From JAQGMJ01 sp036498945 (GTDB lineage Bacteria > Pseudomonadota > Gammaproteobacteria > Burkholderiales > JAEUOS01): DNA of 64,000 nt. How positions within the stretch are numbered: the first letter of the stretch is position 1; each line of letters starts with the position of its first letter. A program made the translations under genes and the position numbers. A model generated the notes under the pieces. It did no database searches and was not told the origin of the DNA. It worked only from the letters and a program-made list of their open reading frames with translations. The stretch lies in contig DASYEQ010000070.1 of the NCBI GenBank assembly GCA_036498945.1, forward strand, positions 1 to 64,000, in the 5' to 3' direction. Shown piece after piece: positions 17,095 to 25,759 of this stretch.

Positions 17095-18072
17095 ATGCGT
17101 GCTCCGCCCCTGGATTTGCGTCTGCTGGAAGCCTTCGAGGCGATCTACGTCGAGAAGAGCCTGACCAATGCCGCGCTCAAGCTGTCGATGACCCAGCCGG
17201 CGGTAAGCCAGGCCCTGACCCGCATGCGCGCGCATTTCGGCGACCCCTTGTTCGTGCGCACCGCCGCCGGCATGGAGCCGACGCCGCGCGCCAAGGAATT
17301 GTTCGTCTCGGTGAGCGTGATCCTGCGCGAAGCGCGCGTCGCGCTGGTGGCCCAGCCGGTGTTCGACCCCGCTACCTCGGATCGCGAATTCGTCATCGCC
17401 ACCACCGACCTCGGCGCCGCCGCGCTGCTGCCGCGCCTGATCGAAGCCGTGCGCCAGCGCGCGCCGTCGGCCAGCATCCTGTCGGTGAATGCCGATGCGC
17501 ACGACCTCGACCCGGAACTCGGCGCCGGCGACATCAACCTGGCCATCGGCAACTTTCCCAACCTGCAATCCGGCATCTACTGCCAGGGCTTGTACCAGGA
17601 GACCTACGTGCTGCTCGCGCATCGCGAGCGCGCGGCGGCCATGAACGACATCAGCCTGGAAGAATTCTGCAACGCGCGCCACGTGCTGGTGACGACGGGA
17701 AATTCCGGGCATTTCCACGGCGAAGTGGAAAAGCGGCTGCGCGCTCTGATTCGCCCCGAGCACGTTGTCGCGACGGTATCCAGTTTCCTCGTAGCGCCTC
17801 TCGTGGCGCGCGATAACGACCTGCTGGTGATCGTGCCGCAGCGCGTCGCTTCCATTTTCGCCGGCCTGCTCGGCCTGGAGGAATTGCCGCTGCCGCTGGA
17901 ACTGCCGGCCTATCCCATCACCCAGTACTGGCACGCGCGCTATCACAACGACCCCGGCACGGTGTGGATGCGCCGCCTGGTCTACGAACTGTATTCGCAA
18001 GCTGGCGCCGGCGGCGCCGATCACGCCGTGACCCTGCTCGCGCCCGATCGCGCGGTGACGGCCGCGGAGTAA
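17095..18072 (+). CDS. LysR-family transcriptional regulator of the N-heterocycle operon
   Basis: A 325-residue LysR regulator. The N-terminal winged helix is seen in LRLLEAFEAIYVEKSLTNAA and MTQPAVSQALTRMRAHFGD, followed by LFVRTAAGMEPTPRA, then a periplasmic-binding-like effector domain. I prefer ATG 17095 because the preceding 23 in-frame residues do not match the family. It lies in the same direction as the molybdenum hydroxylase genes with only 2 bases between, so it is probably the first gene of the operon and not the usual divergent partner. The effector is likely the substrate of that pathway or an intermediate. Confidence 0.92.
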   Translation: MRAPPLDLRLLEAFEAIYVEKSLTNAALKLSMTQPAVSQALTRMRAHFGDPLFVRTAAGMEPTPRAKELFVSVSVILREARVALVAQPVFDPATSDREFVIATTDLGAAALLPRLIEAVRQRAPSASILSVNADAHDLDPELGAGDINLAIGNFPNLQSGIYCQGLYQETYVLLAHRERAAAMNDISLEEFCNARHVLVTTGNSGHFHGEVEKRLRALIRPEHVVATVSSFLVAPLVARDNDLLVIVPQRVASIFAGLLGLEELPLPLELPAYPITQYWHARYHNDPGTVWMRRLVYELYSQAGAGGADHAVTLLAPDRAVTAAE

Positions 18073-18074
18073 GC

Positions 18075-18950
18075 ATGCAAGCTGCAACCACCCCCTCCGC
18101 ACCCTACCTGCAACCTACGGCGCTGGCCGACGCTTTGGCTGCACTGGCGAGCGCCCCCTATACCGTGCTCGCAGGCGGTACCGACTTCTATCCTGGCCGC
18201 GTCGGCAAGCCGGTGGACGACGTGGCGCTGCTCGACATCACGCGCGTTGCCGGCTTGTCTGGCATCAGCCGCGTAGGTGAATCCTGGCGCATCGGCGCCA
18301 CCACCACCTGGCGCGAAGTGATGGATGCCGTGCTGCCGCCGGCATTCGATGGTTTCAAGGCCGCCGCGCGCGAAGTCGGCGGCGCGCAGATACAGAACAG
18401 CGGCACGGTGGCCGGCAACCTGTGCAACGCGTCGCCCGCCGCCGATGGCGTGCCACCGCTGCTTGCCCTCGGCGCCGAAGTGGAACTGGCGTCGTCAGGC
18501 GGCACGCGCCGCTTGCCACTATCGCAATTCGTGCTCGGCAACCGCAAGACCGCGCGCACCGCGCATGAGCTGGCCACCGCGGTCATCGTGCCGGCCTGGC
18601 CCGAAAATACGCGCAGCAGTTTCATCAAACTCGGCACACGCAAATATCTGGTGATTTCGATTGTCATGGGTTCGGCAGTGGTGGCGCTGGATGCGGGCGG
18701 CCGCATTGCCCGCTGCGGCCTCGCCGTCGGCGCCTGTTCGGCGGCGGCGCTGTCGTTCGATGCACTGGCGCGAAAGCTCGTCGGCCAAACACCCGCCGAA
18801 GCGATAGCCTCGATACGCCCTGAAGACCTGCCGGGCCTGGCGCCCATCGACGACGTGCGCGGCAGCGCCGCCTATCGCGTCGAGGCCGCGCTTACATTGC
18901 TGCGCCAGGCACTGGCGCAGGCCTGTTCACCCGATGGAGACCTGGCATGA
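18075..18950 (+). CDS. molybdenum hydroxylase FAD-binding subunit (CoxM/XDH medium-subunit family)
   Basis: A 291-residue flavoprotein subunit of a xanthine-dehydrogenase-family enzyme. FAD-binding motifs are LAGGTDFYPG (about 32-41) and VGGAQIQNSGTVAGNLCNAS, and the C-terminal CODH-like domain follows. It moves electrons from the FeS clusters of its partner to an acceptor. Its stop overlaps the start of the FeS/Mo subunit gene by four bases (ATGA), so translation is coupled. The pair hydroxylates a carbon of a heterocycle; sequence alone does not give the substrate. Confidence 0.9.
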   Translation: MQAATTPSAPYLQPTALADALAALASAPYTVLAGGTDFYPGRVGKPVDDVALLDITRVAGLSGISRVGESWRIGATTTWREVMDAVLPPAFDGFKAAAREVGGAQIQNSGTVAGNLCNASPAADGVPPLLALGAEVELASSGGTRRLPLSQFVLGNRKTARTAHELATAVIVPAWPENTRSSFIKLGTRKYLVISIVMGSAVVALDAGGRIARCGLAVGACSAAALSFDALARKLVGQTPAEAIASIRPEDLPGLAPIDDVRGSAAYRVEAALTLLRQALAQACSPDGDLA

Positions 18951-21763
18951 ACCAGCCGCTCGAACCAGGGCTGAAAGCCGTTGCCCGCGAAGAAGCCGCC
19001 GGTCTGAGCGCGATCGCGCTGACGGTGAACGGCAAACCCGCACTCCTCAATTGCGCCCCGCCCACCCGCCTGGCCTACGCGCTGCGCGACGAACTCGGAC
19101 TCACCGGCACCAAGATCGGCTGCGACGCCGGCGACTGCGGCGCCTGCACCGTGCTGCTCGACGGCAAGCAGGTGTGCTCCTGCATCACCGCGGTGGCGCA
19201 ATGCGCCGGCCGCCGGGTCACCACCGTCGAAGGCCTGGCCGAAGCGGGGCGCCTCAATCGCCTGCAACAGGCCTTCCACAAGCACGGCGCCGCCCAATGC
19301 GGCGTCTGCACCCCCGGCATGCTGATGGCGGCCAGCGACCTGCTGGCGCGCTGTCCGGTACCCACGCAAACGCAGGTGGAAGACGCTCTCGGCGGCGTGC
19401 TGTGCCGCTGCACCGGCTACCAGAAGATCGTCGAATCGGTGCTGGCGGTGGCGCAGGGCGATCTGGCGCTGGAAGCCCCCGCCGTCGGCCGCGCCGTCGG
19501 CAGCCGCCTGGCGCGCCTGGATGGCGTGAGCAAACTCACCGGCGCCGAGAAATACGGCGCCGACCAATACCCCGAAGGCACCCTGTGGCTGCGGGTGATC
19601 CGCTCGCCGCACGCGCGCGCCGGCTTCACGATTGGCGACCTCGACGCCCTGCGCCGCAAATACCCGCAGATCGAAGGCATCATCACCGCCGCAGACGTGC
19701 CGGAAAATAGTTTCTCCGTCTTCCCGGTGCCGAAAGACCAGCCGGTGCTGGCCGATGGCCACGTGCGCTTTCGCGGCGAGGCCGTCCTCGGCCTGATCGG
19801 CGAGCGCGACGCCATCATCGCGATTCCCGAGGCCGAAGTGCCGATCACCTGGCAGCCGCGCCAGGCCCTCACCGAGCCGGAAGAGGCGCTTACCGCCACC
19901 GGCGACCTGATTCACGATTTCGCCCCGGAAAACGTGCTGTGCCGCGGCCGTGTGGTCAAGGGCAACGTCAACGCTGCCATGCCGCAAGCGGCACACGTGG
20001 CCGAAGACAACTTCCGCACCAGCTACGTCGAGCACGCCTACATCGAGCCGGAAGCGGGCTACGCCGAAGTGATGAACCAAGGCGGCCGCGAGCGCGTGCG
20101 CATCTACGTCTGCACCCAGACGCCCTATATGGACAAGGAAGAAGTCGCACGCGTGCTCAAGCTGCCCGCTGACCGCGTGCACATCGTGCCCTCGGCCATC
20201 GGCGGCGGTTTTGGCGGCAAGCTCGACGTTTCCGTGCAACCGCTGCTGGCGGTCGCCGCCTGGAAGCTCAAGCGCCCGGTGCGCATCGCCTATACGCGGC
20301 GCGAGTCGATGGCCTCCACCCCCAAGCGCCACCCCTCGCGCATCCACGTGCGCCTGGGTTGCGACGCCAACGGCAAGCTCAAGGCGATGGACTTCGCCGG
20401 TGACTTCAACACTGGCGCCTACGCTTCCTGGGGCTCCACGGTGGCCAACCGCGTGCCGGTGCACGCCAGCGGCCCCTACGCCCTGCCCAACGTGCGCGCG
20501 CTCACCCGCGCGGTGTACACCAACAACGCCATCGCCGGCGCCTTCCGCGGCTTCGGCGTGCCGCAGGCCTGCATCGCCACCGAGACCCTGATGGACGAGC
20601 TGGCCGAGAAGTGCGGCCTCGATGCGCTGGAATTCCGCCATCGCAACGCCATTCGCGCGGGGGATGCCACCGCTTGCGGCCAAGTGCTGCGCGCCTCCGC
20701 CGGCCTCGACCAGTGCCTGGACGCGCTGCGCCCGGCCTGGGAAGAGGCCAAGCGCACCACCGCCGCATTCAATCGCCAGGCGCGGGAGCAGGGCGCGCGC
20801 AAGCGCCGCGGCGCCGGCGTTGCCTGCATGTGGTACGGCATCGGCAACACCGTGATCGCCAATCCCTCCACCATGACCATCGGCCTGCGCGCCAGCGGCC
20901 GTGTGGTGCTTTACAACGGCGCGCAGGAAATTGGCCAGGGCACCTACACCATCATGCCGCAGATCGCCGCCGACGCCCTCGGCGTATCGGTCGACCTGAT
21001 CGACCAGGTGCACGGCGACACCGACCTCACCGAAGACGCCGGCAAAAGCTCCGCCTCGCGCCAGACTTTTGTCTCCGGCAACGCCGCCAAGTTCGCCGCT
21101 GAGGATTTGCGCCGGCAATTGCTGCAACTGGCCGGCGCCGACGCGCGCGCCACCTTGCGCCTGGAAGGCGGCCACATGGTGGCCGGCGACGCCACCGGCG
21201 AGCGCCGCGTCGCCCTGCGCGACCTGGAATCGGTGAACGACCGCGGTGATATCGCCCTGGGCCGCGGCTATTTCAACCCGCCCACCGTGCCGCTGGACGC
21301 CGACGGCCAGGGCGTGCCCTACGCCACCTTCGCCTTCGCCGCCCAAATGGCCGAGGTGGAAGTCGACCTGGACTACGGCACCGTCAAGGTGCTGCACATC
21401 CATGCCGCACACGACGTCGGCCGCGCGGTCAACCCCACGCAGGTCGAAGGCCAGATCCACGGCGGTGTCGCCCAGGGCCTGGGCCTGGCGCTGATGGAGG
21501 AGTACATCAGCGGCAAAACCGATAATCTGCACGATTACCTGATTCCGACAGTCGGCGACATGCCGCGCATTACCACCCATCTCATAGAGGACGGCGAGCC
21601 TTTGGGCCCGTACGGCGCCAAAGGAGTGGGGGAGCCGGCACTGGTGCCGACCGCGCCGGCGATCTATAGTGCCATCCGCGCCGCCACCGGCGTGCGCGTC
21701 AGGTTCGCTCCGGCCACGCCGGATCGCCTGAAGGCAGCGCTCAAGGCTCATAAGGTCGCTTGA
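18947..21763 (+). CDS. fused [2Fe-2S]/molybdopterin subunit of a xanthine-dehydrogenase-family hydroxylase
   Basis: A 938-residue protein joining two parts that are often separate genes. Residues about 20-165 form the small subunit with two [2Fe-2S] clusters (Cys59, Cys64, Cys67 and a fourth Cys; then Cys118, Cys121, Cys153, Cys155). Residues about 170-938 form the molybdopterin subunit with GGGFGGKLD, AFRGFGVPQ and the catalytic-Glu motif GVGEPAL (Glu896). With the FAD subunit upstream it should insert oxygen from water into an N-heterocycle. The reductase-like gene two places downstream suggests a nicotinate- or pyridine-type substrate, which is inference. Confidence 0.92.
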   Translation: MNQPLEPGLKAVAREEAAGLSAIALTVNGKPALLNCAPPTRLAYALRDELGLTGTKIGCDAGDCGACTVLLDGKQVCSCITAVAQCAGRRVTTVEGLAEAGRLNRLQQAFHKHGAAQCGVCTPGMLMAASDLLARCPVPTQTQVEDALGGVLCRCTGYQKIVESVLAVAQGDLALEAPAVGRAVGSRLARLDGVSKLTGAEKYGADQYPEGTLWLRVIRSPHARAGFTIGDLDALRRKYPQIEGIITAADVPENSFSVFPVPKDQPVLADGHVRFRGEAVLGLIGERDAIIAIPEAEVPITWQPRQALTEPEEALTATGDLIHDFAPENVLCRGRVVKGNVNAAMPQAAHVAEDNFRTSYVEHAYIEPEAGYAEVMNQGGRERVRIYVCTQTPYMDKEEVARVLKLPADRVHIVPSAIGGGFGGKLDVSVQPLLAVAAWKLKRPVRIAYTRRESMASTPKRHPSRIHVRLGCDANGKLKAMDFAGDFNTGAYASWGSTVANRVPVHASGPYALPNVRALTRAVYTNNAIAGAFRGFGVPQACIATETLMDELAEKCGLDALEFRHRNAIRAGDATACGQVLRASAGLDQCLDALRPAWEEAKRTTAAFNRQAREQGARKRRGAGVACMWYGIGNTVIANPSTMTIGLRASGRVVLYNGAQEIGQGTYTIMPQIAADALGVSVDLIDQVHGDTDLTEDAGKSSASRQTFVSGNAAKFAAEDLRRQLLQLAGADARATLRLEGGHMVAGDATGERRVALRDLESVNDRGDIALGRGYFNPPTVPLDADGQGVPYATFAFAAQMAEVEVDLDYGTVKVLHIHAAHDVGRAVNPTQVEGQIHGGVAQGLGLALMEEYISGKTDNLHDYLIPTVGDMPRITTHLIEDGEPLGPYGAKGVGEPALVPTAPAIYSAIRAATGVRVRFAPATPDRLKAALKAHKVA

Positions 21764-21802
21764 GCGCCTTTGACTATCGGATCCGGAAAGCACCCAACTC
21801 CA

Positions 21803-22582
21803 ATGAAACGACAACCCATCGCTTTTGTCACCGGCGGGCGCCGCGGTATCGGCCGCGGCATCGTCTACGCCTTAGCCGACAACGGCTACGACGTGGTGAT
21901 CAACGACCTGGCCGAAGACGGTGACGCCGCCGAAACCCTGCAAGGCGTGGCCGAGCGCGGCCGCAAGGCGAAATTCATCGCCGGCGACATCGGCGCTGTC
22001 GATACCCACGCCGCGCTGATCGACGCCGTCTGGTCCGCCTTCGGCACCGTCGATTGCCTGGTGAATAACGCCGGCGTGCAGGTCAAGGTGTTCGGCGACA
22101 TTCTGGATGTCACCCAGCAAAGCTTCGACCACCTGATGGACGTCAACCTGCGCGGCACCTTCTTCCTGACGCAAGCAGCCGCCAAACGCATGCTGCGCGA
22201 GGCGCGCGGGCAGGGTGATCCGCCGCGCTGCATCGTCACCATTTCCTCGATCAACGCCAACAGCATCATCAGCCCCAACCGCGCCGAATATTGCATTTCC
22301 AAGTCCGGCCTGTCGATGATGAACAAGCTGTTCGCCGAGCGCCTGGCCGCCTCCGACATCAATTGCTACGAAGTGCGCCCGGGGCTGATCTATACCGAGA
22401 TGACCGCCTCCTCGAAAGAGCGCTACGACGCGCTGATCGCCGAGGGCGCCTCGCCGGTGCGCCGCTGGGGCAAGGTGGAAGACGTCGGCAAGACCGTGGT
22501 GGCGCTGGCCACCGGCCTGTTGCCGTTCACCACCGGTGACGCCCTGCACATCGACGGCGGCCTGCACATGAAGCTTTTATAG
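21803..22582 (+). CDS. short-chain dehydrogenase/reductase
   Basis: A 259-residue SDR, of the kind often annotated as 3-ketoacyl-ACP reductase. It has the nucleotide-binding TGGRRGIGRG, NNAGV, catalytic Ser in TISSINAN, and the active YCISK (Tyr/Lys). The C terminus has TGDALHIDGG. An in-frame TTG at 21770 is possible, but ATG 21803 gives the usual N terminus. In this operon it could oxidise or reduce an aldehyde/alcohol made after ring opening. Its function in fatty acid synthesis is unlikely given the neighbours. Confidence 0.88.
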   Translation: MKRQPIAFVTGGRRGIGRGIVYALADNGYDVVINDLAEDGDAAETLQGVAERGRKAKFIAGDIGAVDTHAALIDAVWSAFGTVDCLVNNAGVQVKVFGDILDVTQQSFDHLMDVNLRGTFFLTQAAAKRMLREARGQGDPPRCIVTISSINANSIISPNRAEYCISKSGLSMMNKLFAERLAASDINCYEVRPGLIYTEMTASSKERYDALIAEGASPVRRWGKVEDVGKTVVALATGLLPFTTGDALHIDGGLHMKLL

Positions 22583-22589
22583 GAACCCG

Positions 22590-24131
22590 ATGAGCACCAC
22601 CCACGCCGACCCCACCACCGGCATCGAGCCCGCCAGCGACAAGGAAGGCGCCGGCAAGATCGTCTGCAACGCCTGCCCGGTGCTGTGCAACATCACGGCC
22701 GGGCGCAGCGGCGCGTGCGACCGCTATGCCAATGTGGGTGGCGTGCTGACGCGTATCGATCCGCTGGTGCTGACCAGGCGCAGCGCGGCGGCGGAACTGG
22801 TGCCGCTGGCGGAGGCGATCGGTACGGGCGGCGGGTGGGACGCGCAGGCGAAAGAAGTGCCTGCCGCCACCGTCAGCGAAGACAGCGAACAGTATTTTGT
22901 CACCGGCATCGGCGCCACCACCACCTACCCGGACTACAAGCCGGCGCCTTTCATCGTCTCCAGCACCCACAAGGGCGTGGACACGGTGACGGTGGTGACC
23001 GAAGGCGTGTTCAGCTATTGCAGCTTCAAGGTGAAGATCGACACCGACCGCTACATCGGCCCGGAGCAGGCGCCGGTGCGCTGCGAGGGCGAGGTGGTGG
23101 GGCATGTGACCACCGCCGAGTATGGCTCGCAGATGCTGTCGCTGGGCGGCGTGCACCACCTCACTGGTGGCTCGAAAAAGGAAGGTCGCATCACTTGCCA
23201 GATGATGATGGACCTCGGCAACAAGCGGCCGGTGGAACTGGAGATCGAAGGCGGCGCGAAACTGGTGGTGCAGGCGGCCAGGCCGCCGGTGATCAACGGC
23301 GTGCCGGAAAAGCGCATGCGCGTGGGCTGCGGCTCGGCCACCCTCGGCATTTTCGCCCCGCAGTGGAAAAATCACGTCGATGAAGTGATCGTGGTCGACG
23401 ACCACATCACCGGCGTGCTCACCGAGCACCAGGCCGGCAAGTACATCGAAATGAAGGCCGCCGGTATCCGCATCAAGGGCAAGAAGTCCACGCCCGGCCG
23501 CTATTTCCAGGTCGCCAACCCCGGCCTGGGCTGGGGCGGCACCGACATCACCGATCCGCTGTCGATCGTCGAGAAAGTCGACGAGAAAACGGCCTGGCCG
23601 GGCATGCGCGTGCTGTTCGTTTCCACCACCGGTGAAGACTCGGCCTACTTCGTGCTAGACGACAAGCTCGGCTTTGTGCCGCAGGCCATGCCGGCGCCAG
23701 TGCAAAAAGTGGTCGAGCGCATCGGCGAGAACTGCGAGCCGGCCCTGTGCACCGTGCTGTTCTTAGGTGGCGCCGGCGGCAGCCTGCGCGCCGGCGTGAC
23801 CGAGAATCCCATCCTGCTCACGCGCTCGATCAAGAATCTGATCACCAATGTGACCTGCGGCGGCGCGCCGGCCTACGTGTGGCCGGGCGGCGGCATCATG
23901 GTGATGGTGGACGTGAACCGCATGCCGGACAATTCCTTCGGCTATGTGCCGACGCCGGCGATTGTCGCGCCCATCGAATTCACCATGCGCACGGAAGATT
24001 ACGAAGCGCTGGGCGGCTACATGAACAGCGTGCGCCCCCTGGGCGAAGTGCTGGGCGAGCAAAAGCTTGCGCAAGTGCAGCAGGCGCCGCAAAACCCCTG
24101 GCCGGTCGGTGCGCGGCCGGTGGTGGGCTAG
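22590..24131 (+). CDS. 6-hydroxynicotinate-reductase-like Fe-S protein
   Basis: A 513-residue protein resembling 6-hydroxynicotinate reductase (Hnr), the ferredoxin-dependent enzyme that reduces 6-hydroxynicotinate to 1,4,5,6-tetrahydro-6-oxonicotinate in anaerobic nicotinate breakdown. An N-terminal Cys set (Cys26, Cys29, Cys33, Cys43) fits an Fe-S cluster. Later segments include VGCGSATLGIF and VTCGGAPAYVWPGGG. The name rests on recall of the family and is supported by the molybdenum hydroxylase in the same operon. The gene starts 7 bases after the SDR and ends 3 bases before the UPF0280 gene. Reaction and substrate are unproven. Confidence 0.72.
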   Translation: MSTTHADPTTGIEPASDKEGAGKIVCNACPVLCNITAGRSGACDRYANVGGVLTRIDPLVLTRRSAAAELVPLAEAIGTGGGWDAQAKEVPAATVSEDSEQYFVTGIGATTTYPDYKPAPFIVSSTHKGVDTVTVVTEGVFSYCSFKVKIDTDRYIGPEQAPVRCEGEVVGHVTTAEYGSQMLSLGGVHHLTGGSKKEGRITCQMMMDLGNKRPVELEIEGGAKLVVQAARPPVINGVPEKRMRVGCGSATLGIFAPQWKNHVDEVIVVDDHITGVLTEHQAGKYIEMKAAGIRIKGKKSTPGRYFQVANPGLGWGGTDITDPLSIVEKVDEKTAWPGMRVLFVSTTGEDSAYFVLDDKLGFVPQAMPAPVQKVVERIGENCEPALCTVLFLGGAGGSLRAGVTENPILLTRSIKNLITNVTCGGAPAYVWPGGGIMVMVDVNRMPDNSFGYVPTPAIVAPIEFTMRTEDYEALGGYMNSVRPLGEVLGEQKLAQVQQAPQNPWPVGARPVVG

Positions 24132-24134
24132 GCC

Positions 24135-25004
24135 ATGTCGATGACGCCTGTGCGCAACGTGCTGCCGGGCGGGCGCGAGCATTGGCAGCATGGGCCGATC
24201 GACCTGGTGATCGAGGCGCATGGCGAGCCCGATGCGGTGAAACGGGCGTATGCGCAGGCGTGGGCGCGCTTCCAGCAGGTGCTGACCGAACTGGTGTTCG
24301 AACTCCCTCTGCTGCGCCAGTCGGTCGAAGAGGTTGGGGCTGTGCGCGGGCCGGTGGCGCGGCGCATGGTGGAAGCCGCCATGCCCTATGCGCCGCGTTT
24401 CATCACGCCGATGGCGGCCGTGGCGGGCAGCGTGGCGGAGGAAGTGCTGGTGTTTTTCGCCGCGCAAGCAGGTGTGGTGAAAGCATATGTGAACAATGGC
24501 GGCGACATCGCCTTGCATCTGCAAGCCGGGCAAAGCTTGGGCGTTGGGCTGGTAGCCGATGCCTACGCGCCAGCGTTGGACGGCCAGGTACATATCGACG
24601 CGGCGAGCGGCATTCGCGGCGTGGCTACCAGCGGCTGGCGCGGGCGCAGCTTCAGCCTGGGGGTGGCCGACAGTGTCACCGTGCTGGCGAAAAGCGCGAG
24701 CATGGCCGACGCCGCCGCGACCATGATCGCCAACGAGATCAACGTCGAGCATGCCGCTATCGAGCGCGCGCCGGCCAATGGTCTGAAAGACGATACCGAT
24801 CTCGGCGAACGCCTGGTGACGGTGAACGTGGGTGCGCTGCCGGCGGCTTTGCGCGCAGCAGCTCTGGAAGCGGGCGCAAGCGCGGCGGAAGAATTCCGCC
24901 GGCGCAGCCTGATCATTGGCGCGGCGCTTGCTTTGCAAGGCGAGTGGCGTACCATCGGCGCGCTTCAGGCGACGCTGCCGGCGCGGCAGCGCCTGGCAGC
25001 TTAG
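24135..25004 (+). CDS. UPF0280-family protein (ApbE-like fold)
   Basis: A 289-residue protein of the uncharacterised UPF0280 family, with the typical start (PVRNVLPGGREHWQHGPIDL) and a central VYVNNGGDIALHL-type segment (VKAYVNNGGDIALHL here). Solved family members are related in fold to ApbE, the FAD:protein FMN transferase. The Asn-Asn-Gly-Gly-Asp-Ile stretch corresponds to an ApbE-like binding motif. It follows the reductase-like gene after 3 bases. A maturation role, such as attaching flavin to that reductase, is a reasonable guess but not shown. Confidence 0.75.
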   Translation: MSMTPVRNVLPGGREHWQHGPIDLVIEAHGEPDAVKRAYAQAWARFQQVLTELVFELPLLRQSVEEVGAVRGPVARRMVEAAMPYAPRFITPMAAVAGSVAEEVLVFFAAQAGVVKAYVNNGGDIALHLQAGQSLGVGLVADAYAPALDGQVHIDAASGIRGVATSGWRGRSFSLGVADSVTVLAKSASMADAAATMIANEINVEHAAIERAPANGLKDDTDLGERLVTVNVGALPAALRAAALEAGASAAEEFRRRSLIIGAALALQGEWRTIGALQATLPARQRLAA

Positions 25005-25022
25005 GATTTTCGGGAGAGACGA

Positions 25023-25667
25023 ATGGCCAGCAAGAACGTCGGCAAACCCGCAGCCAAACCCGCCGTCAAGCGCGGCGCGGCGAAGGCCATGAAGGTGGAT
25101 GTACGCAAGATCGTCAGCTTCATCGACGAAGCGTTTCACGAGGGCGGCCCGGTGGCGAAAAAGCCATACAAGCGCGGCGCTATTGCCGCGGTGGTGGCCA
25201 ATCCCTATGCCGGGCGCTATGTCGAGGACATCACGCCGATGATGGACGCGCTCAAGCCCCTGGGCTACGAACTGGCGGAACGATTGATCGCAGCCCTCGG
25301 CGGCGCCGGCCAGATCGAGAGCTATGGCAAGGCAGTGATCGTTGGCGTCAACGGTGAATCGGAGCACGCCGCGCTGTGGCATGTGCCCGGTGGTTACGGC
25401 ATGCGCGAACTGCTGGAGAATTCAAAGGCGATCGTGCCCTCCGCCATCAAGGTAGGGGCTGCCGGTGCAACCATCGACGTGCCGCTGCACCATCGCACCG
25501 CGGCCTACGTGCGCAGCCATTTCGATGCCGTCGAGATGCGCGTGACCGATAGTCCGCGGCCGAACGAGATCATGTTCGTCATCGCCATGGGCACCGGGCC
25601 GCGGGTGCACGAGCGCGCCGGCGGCTTGCGCGCCAGCGAGATTTCCAGGTACGACGGACAGCGCTGA
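25023..25667 (+). CDS. DUF1185 'amino acid synthesis' family protein
   Basis: A 214-residue protein of PF06684 (DUF1185). The first solved structure of this family showed a variant of the Bacillus chorismate mutase fold, and no reaction is established. A Lys/Ala-rich N-terminal 25 residues precede the domain, which has GAIAAVVANPYAGRYVEDI, GHAALWHVPGG-like EHAALWHVPGGYGMRE and PNEIMFVIAMGTGPRVHERA. It may act on an intermediate of the heterocycle pathway, since UPF0280, DUF1185 and Hnr-like genes sit together here in one operon. Confidence 0.78.
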   Translation: MASKNVGKPAAKPAVKRGAAKAMKVDVRKIVSFIDEAFHEGGPVAKKPYKRGAIAAVVANPYAGRYVEDITPMMDALKPLGYELAERLIAALGGAGQIESYGKAVIVGVNGESEHAALWHVPGGYGMRELLENSKAIVPSAIKVGAAGATIDVPLHHRTAAYVRSHFDAVEMRVTDSPRPNEIMFVIAMGTGPRVHERAGGLRASEISRYDGQR

Positions 25668-25759
25668 GTTCTGGAGAGGGCACGGCATCGCACAGGGATG
25701 CCGCGCAGCGTGGTAAAACCGGGTTTGCAGTATCGGTAAATCAAGAGGAGGAAACAGGC

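Noticed and set aside
18075..21763. Housekeeping xanthine dehydrogenase (XdhAB)
   Set aside because: The subunit split differs (separate FAD subunit, fused FeS/Mo), no XdhC or purine genes are near, and the neighbours are an Hnr-like reductase and hydantoinase genes.
18872..21814. A 980-residue minus-strand frame opposite the FeS/Mo subunit gene
   Set aside because: It mirrors a well-supported molybdenum hydroxylase gene and has no recognisable domain. Long antisense frames are common at this GC content.
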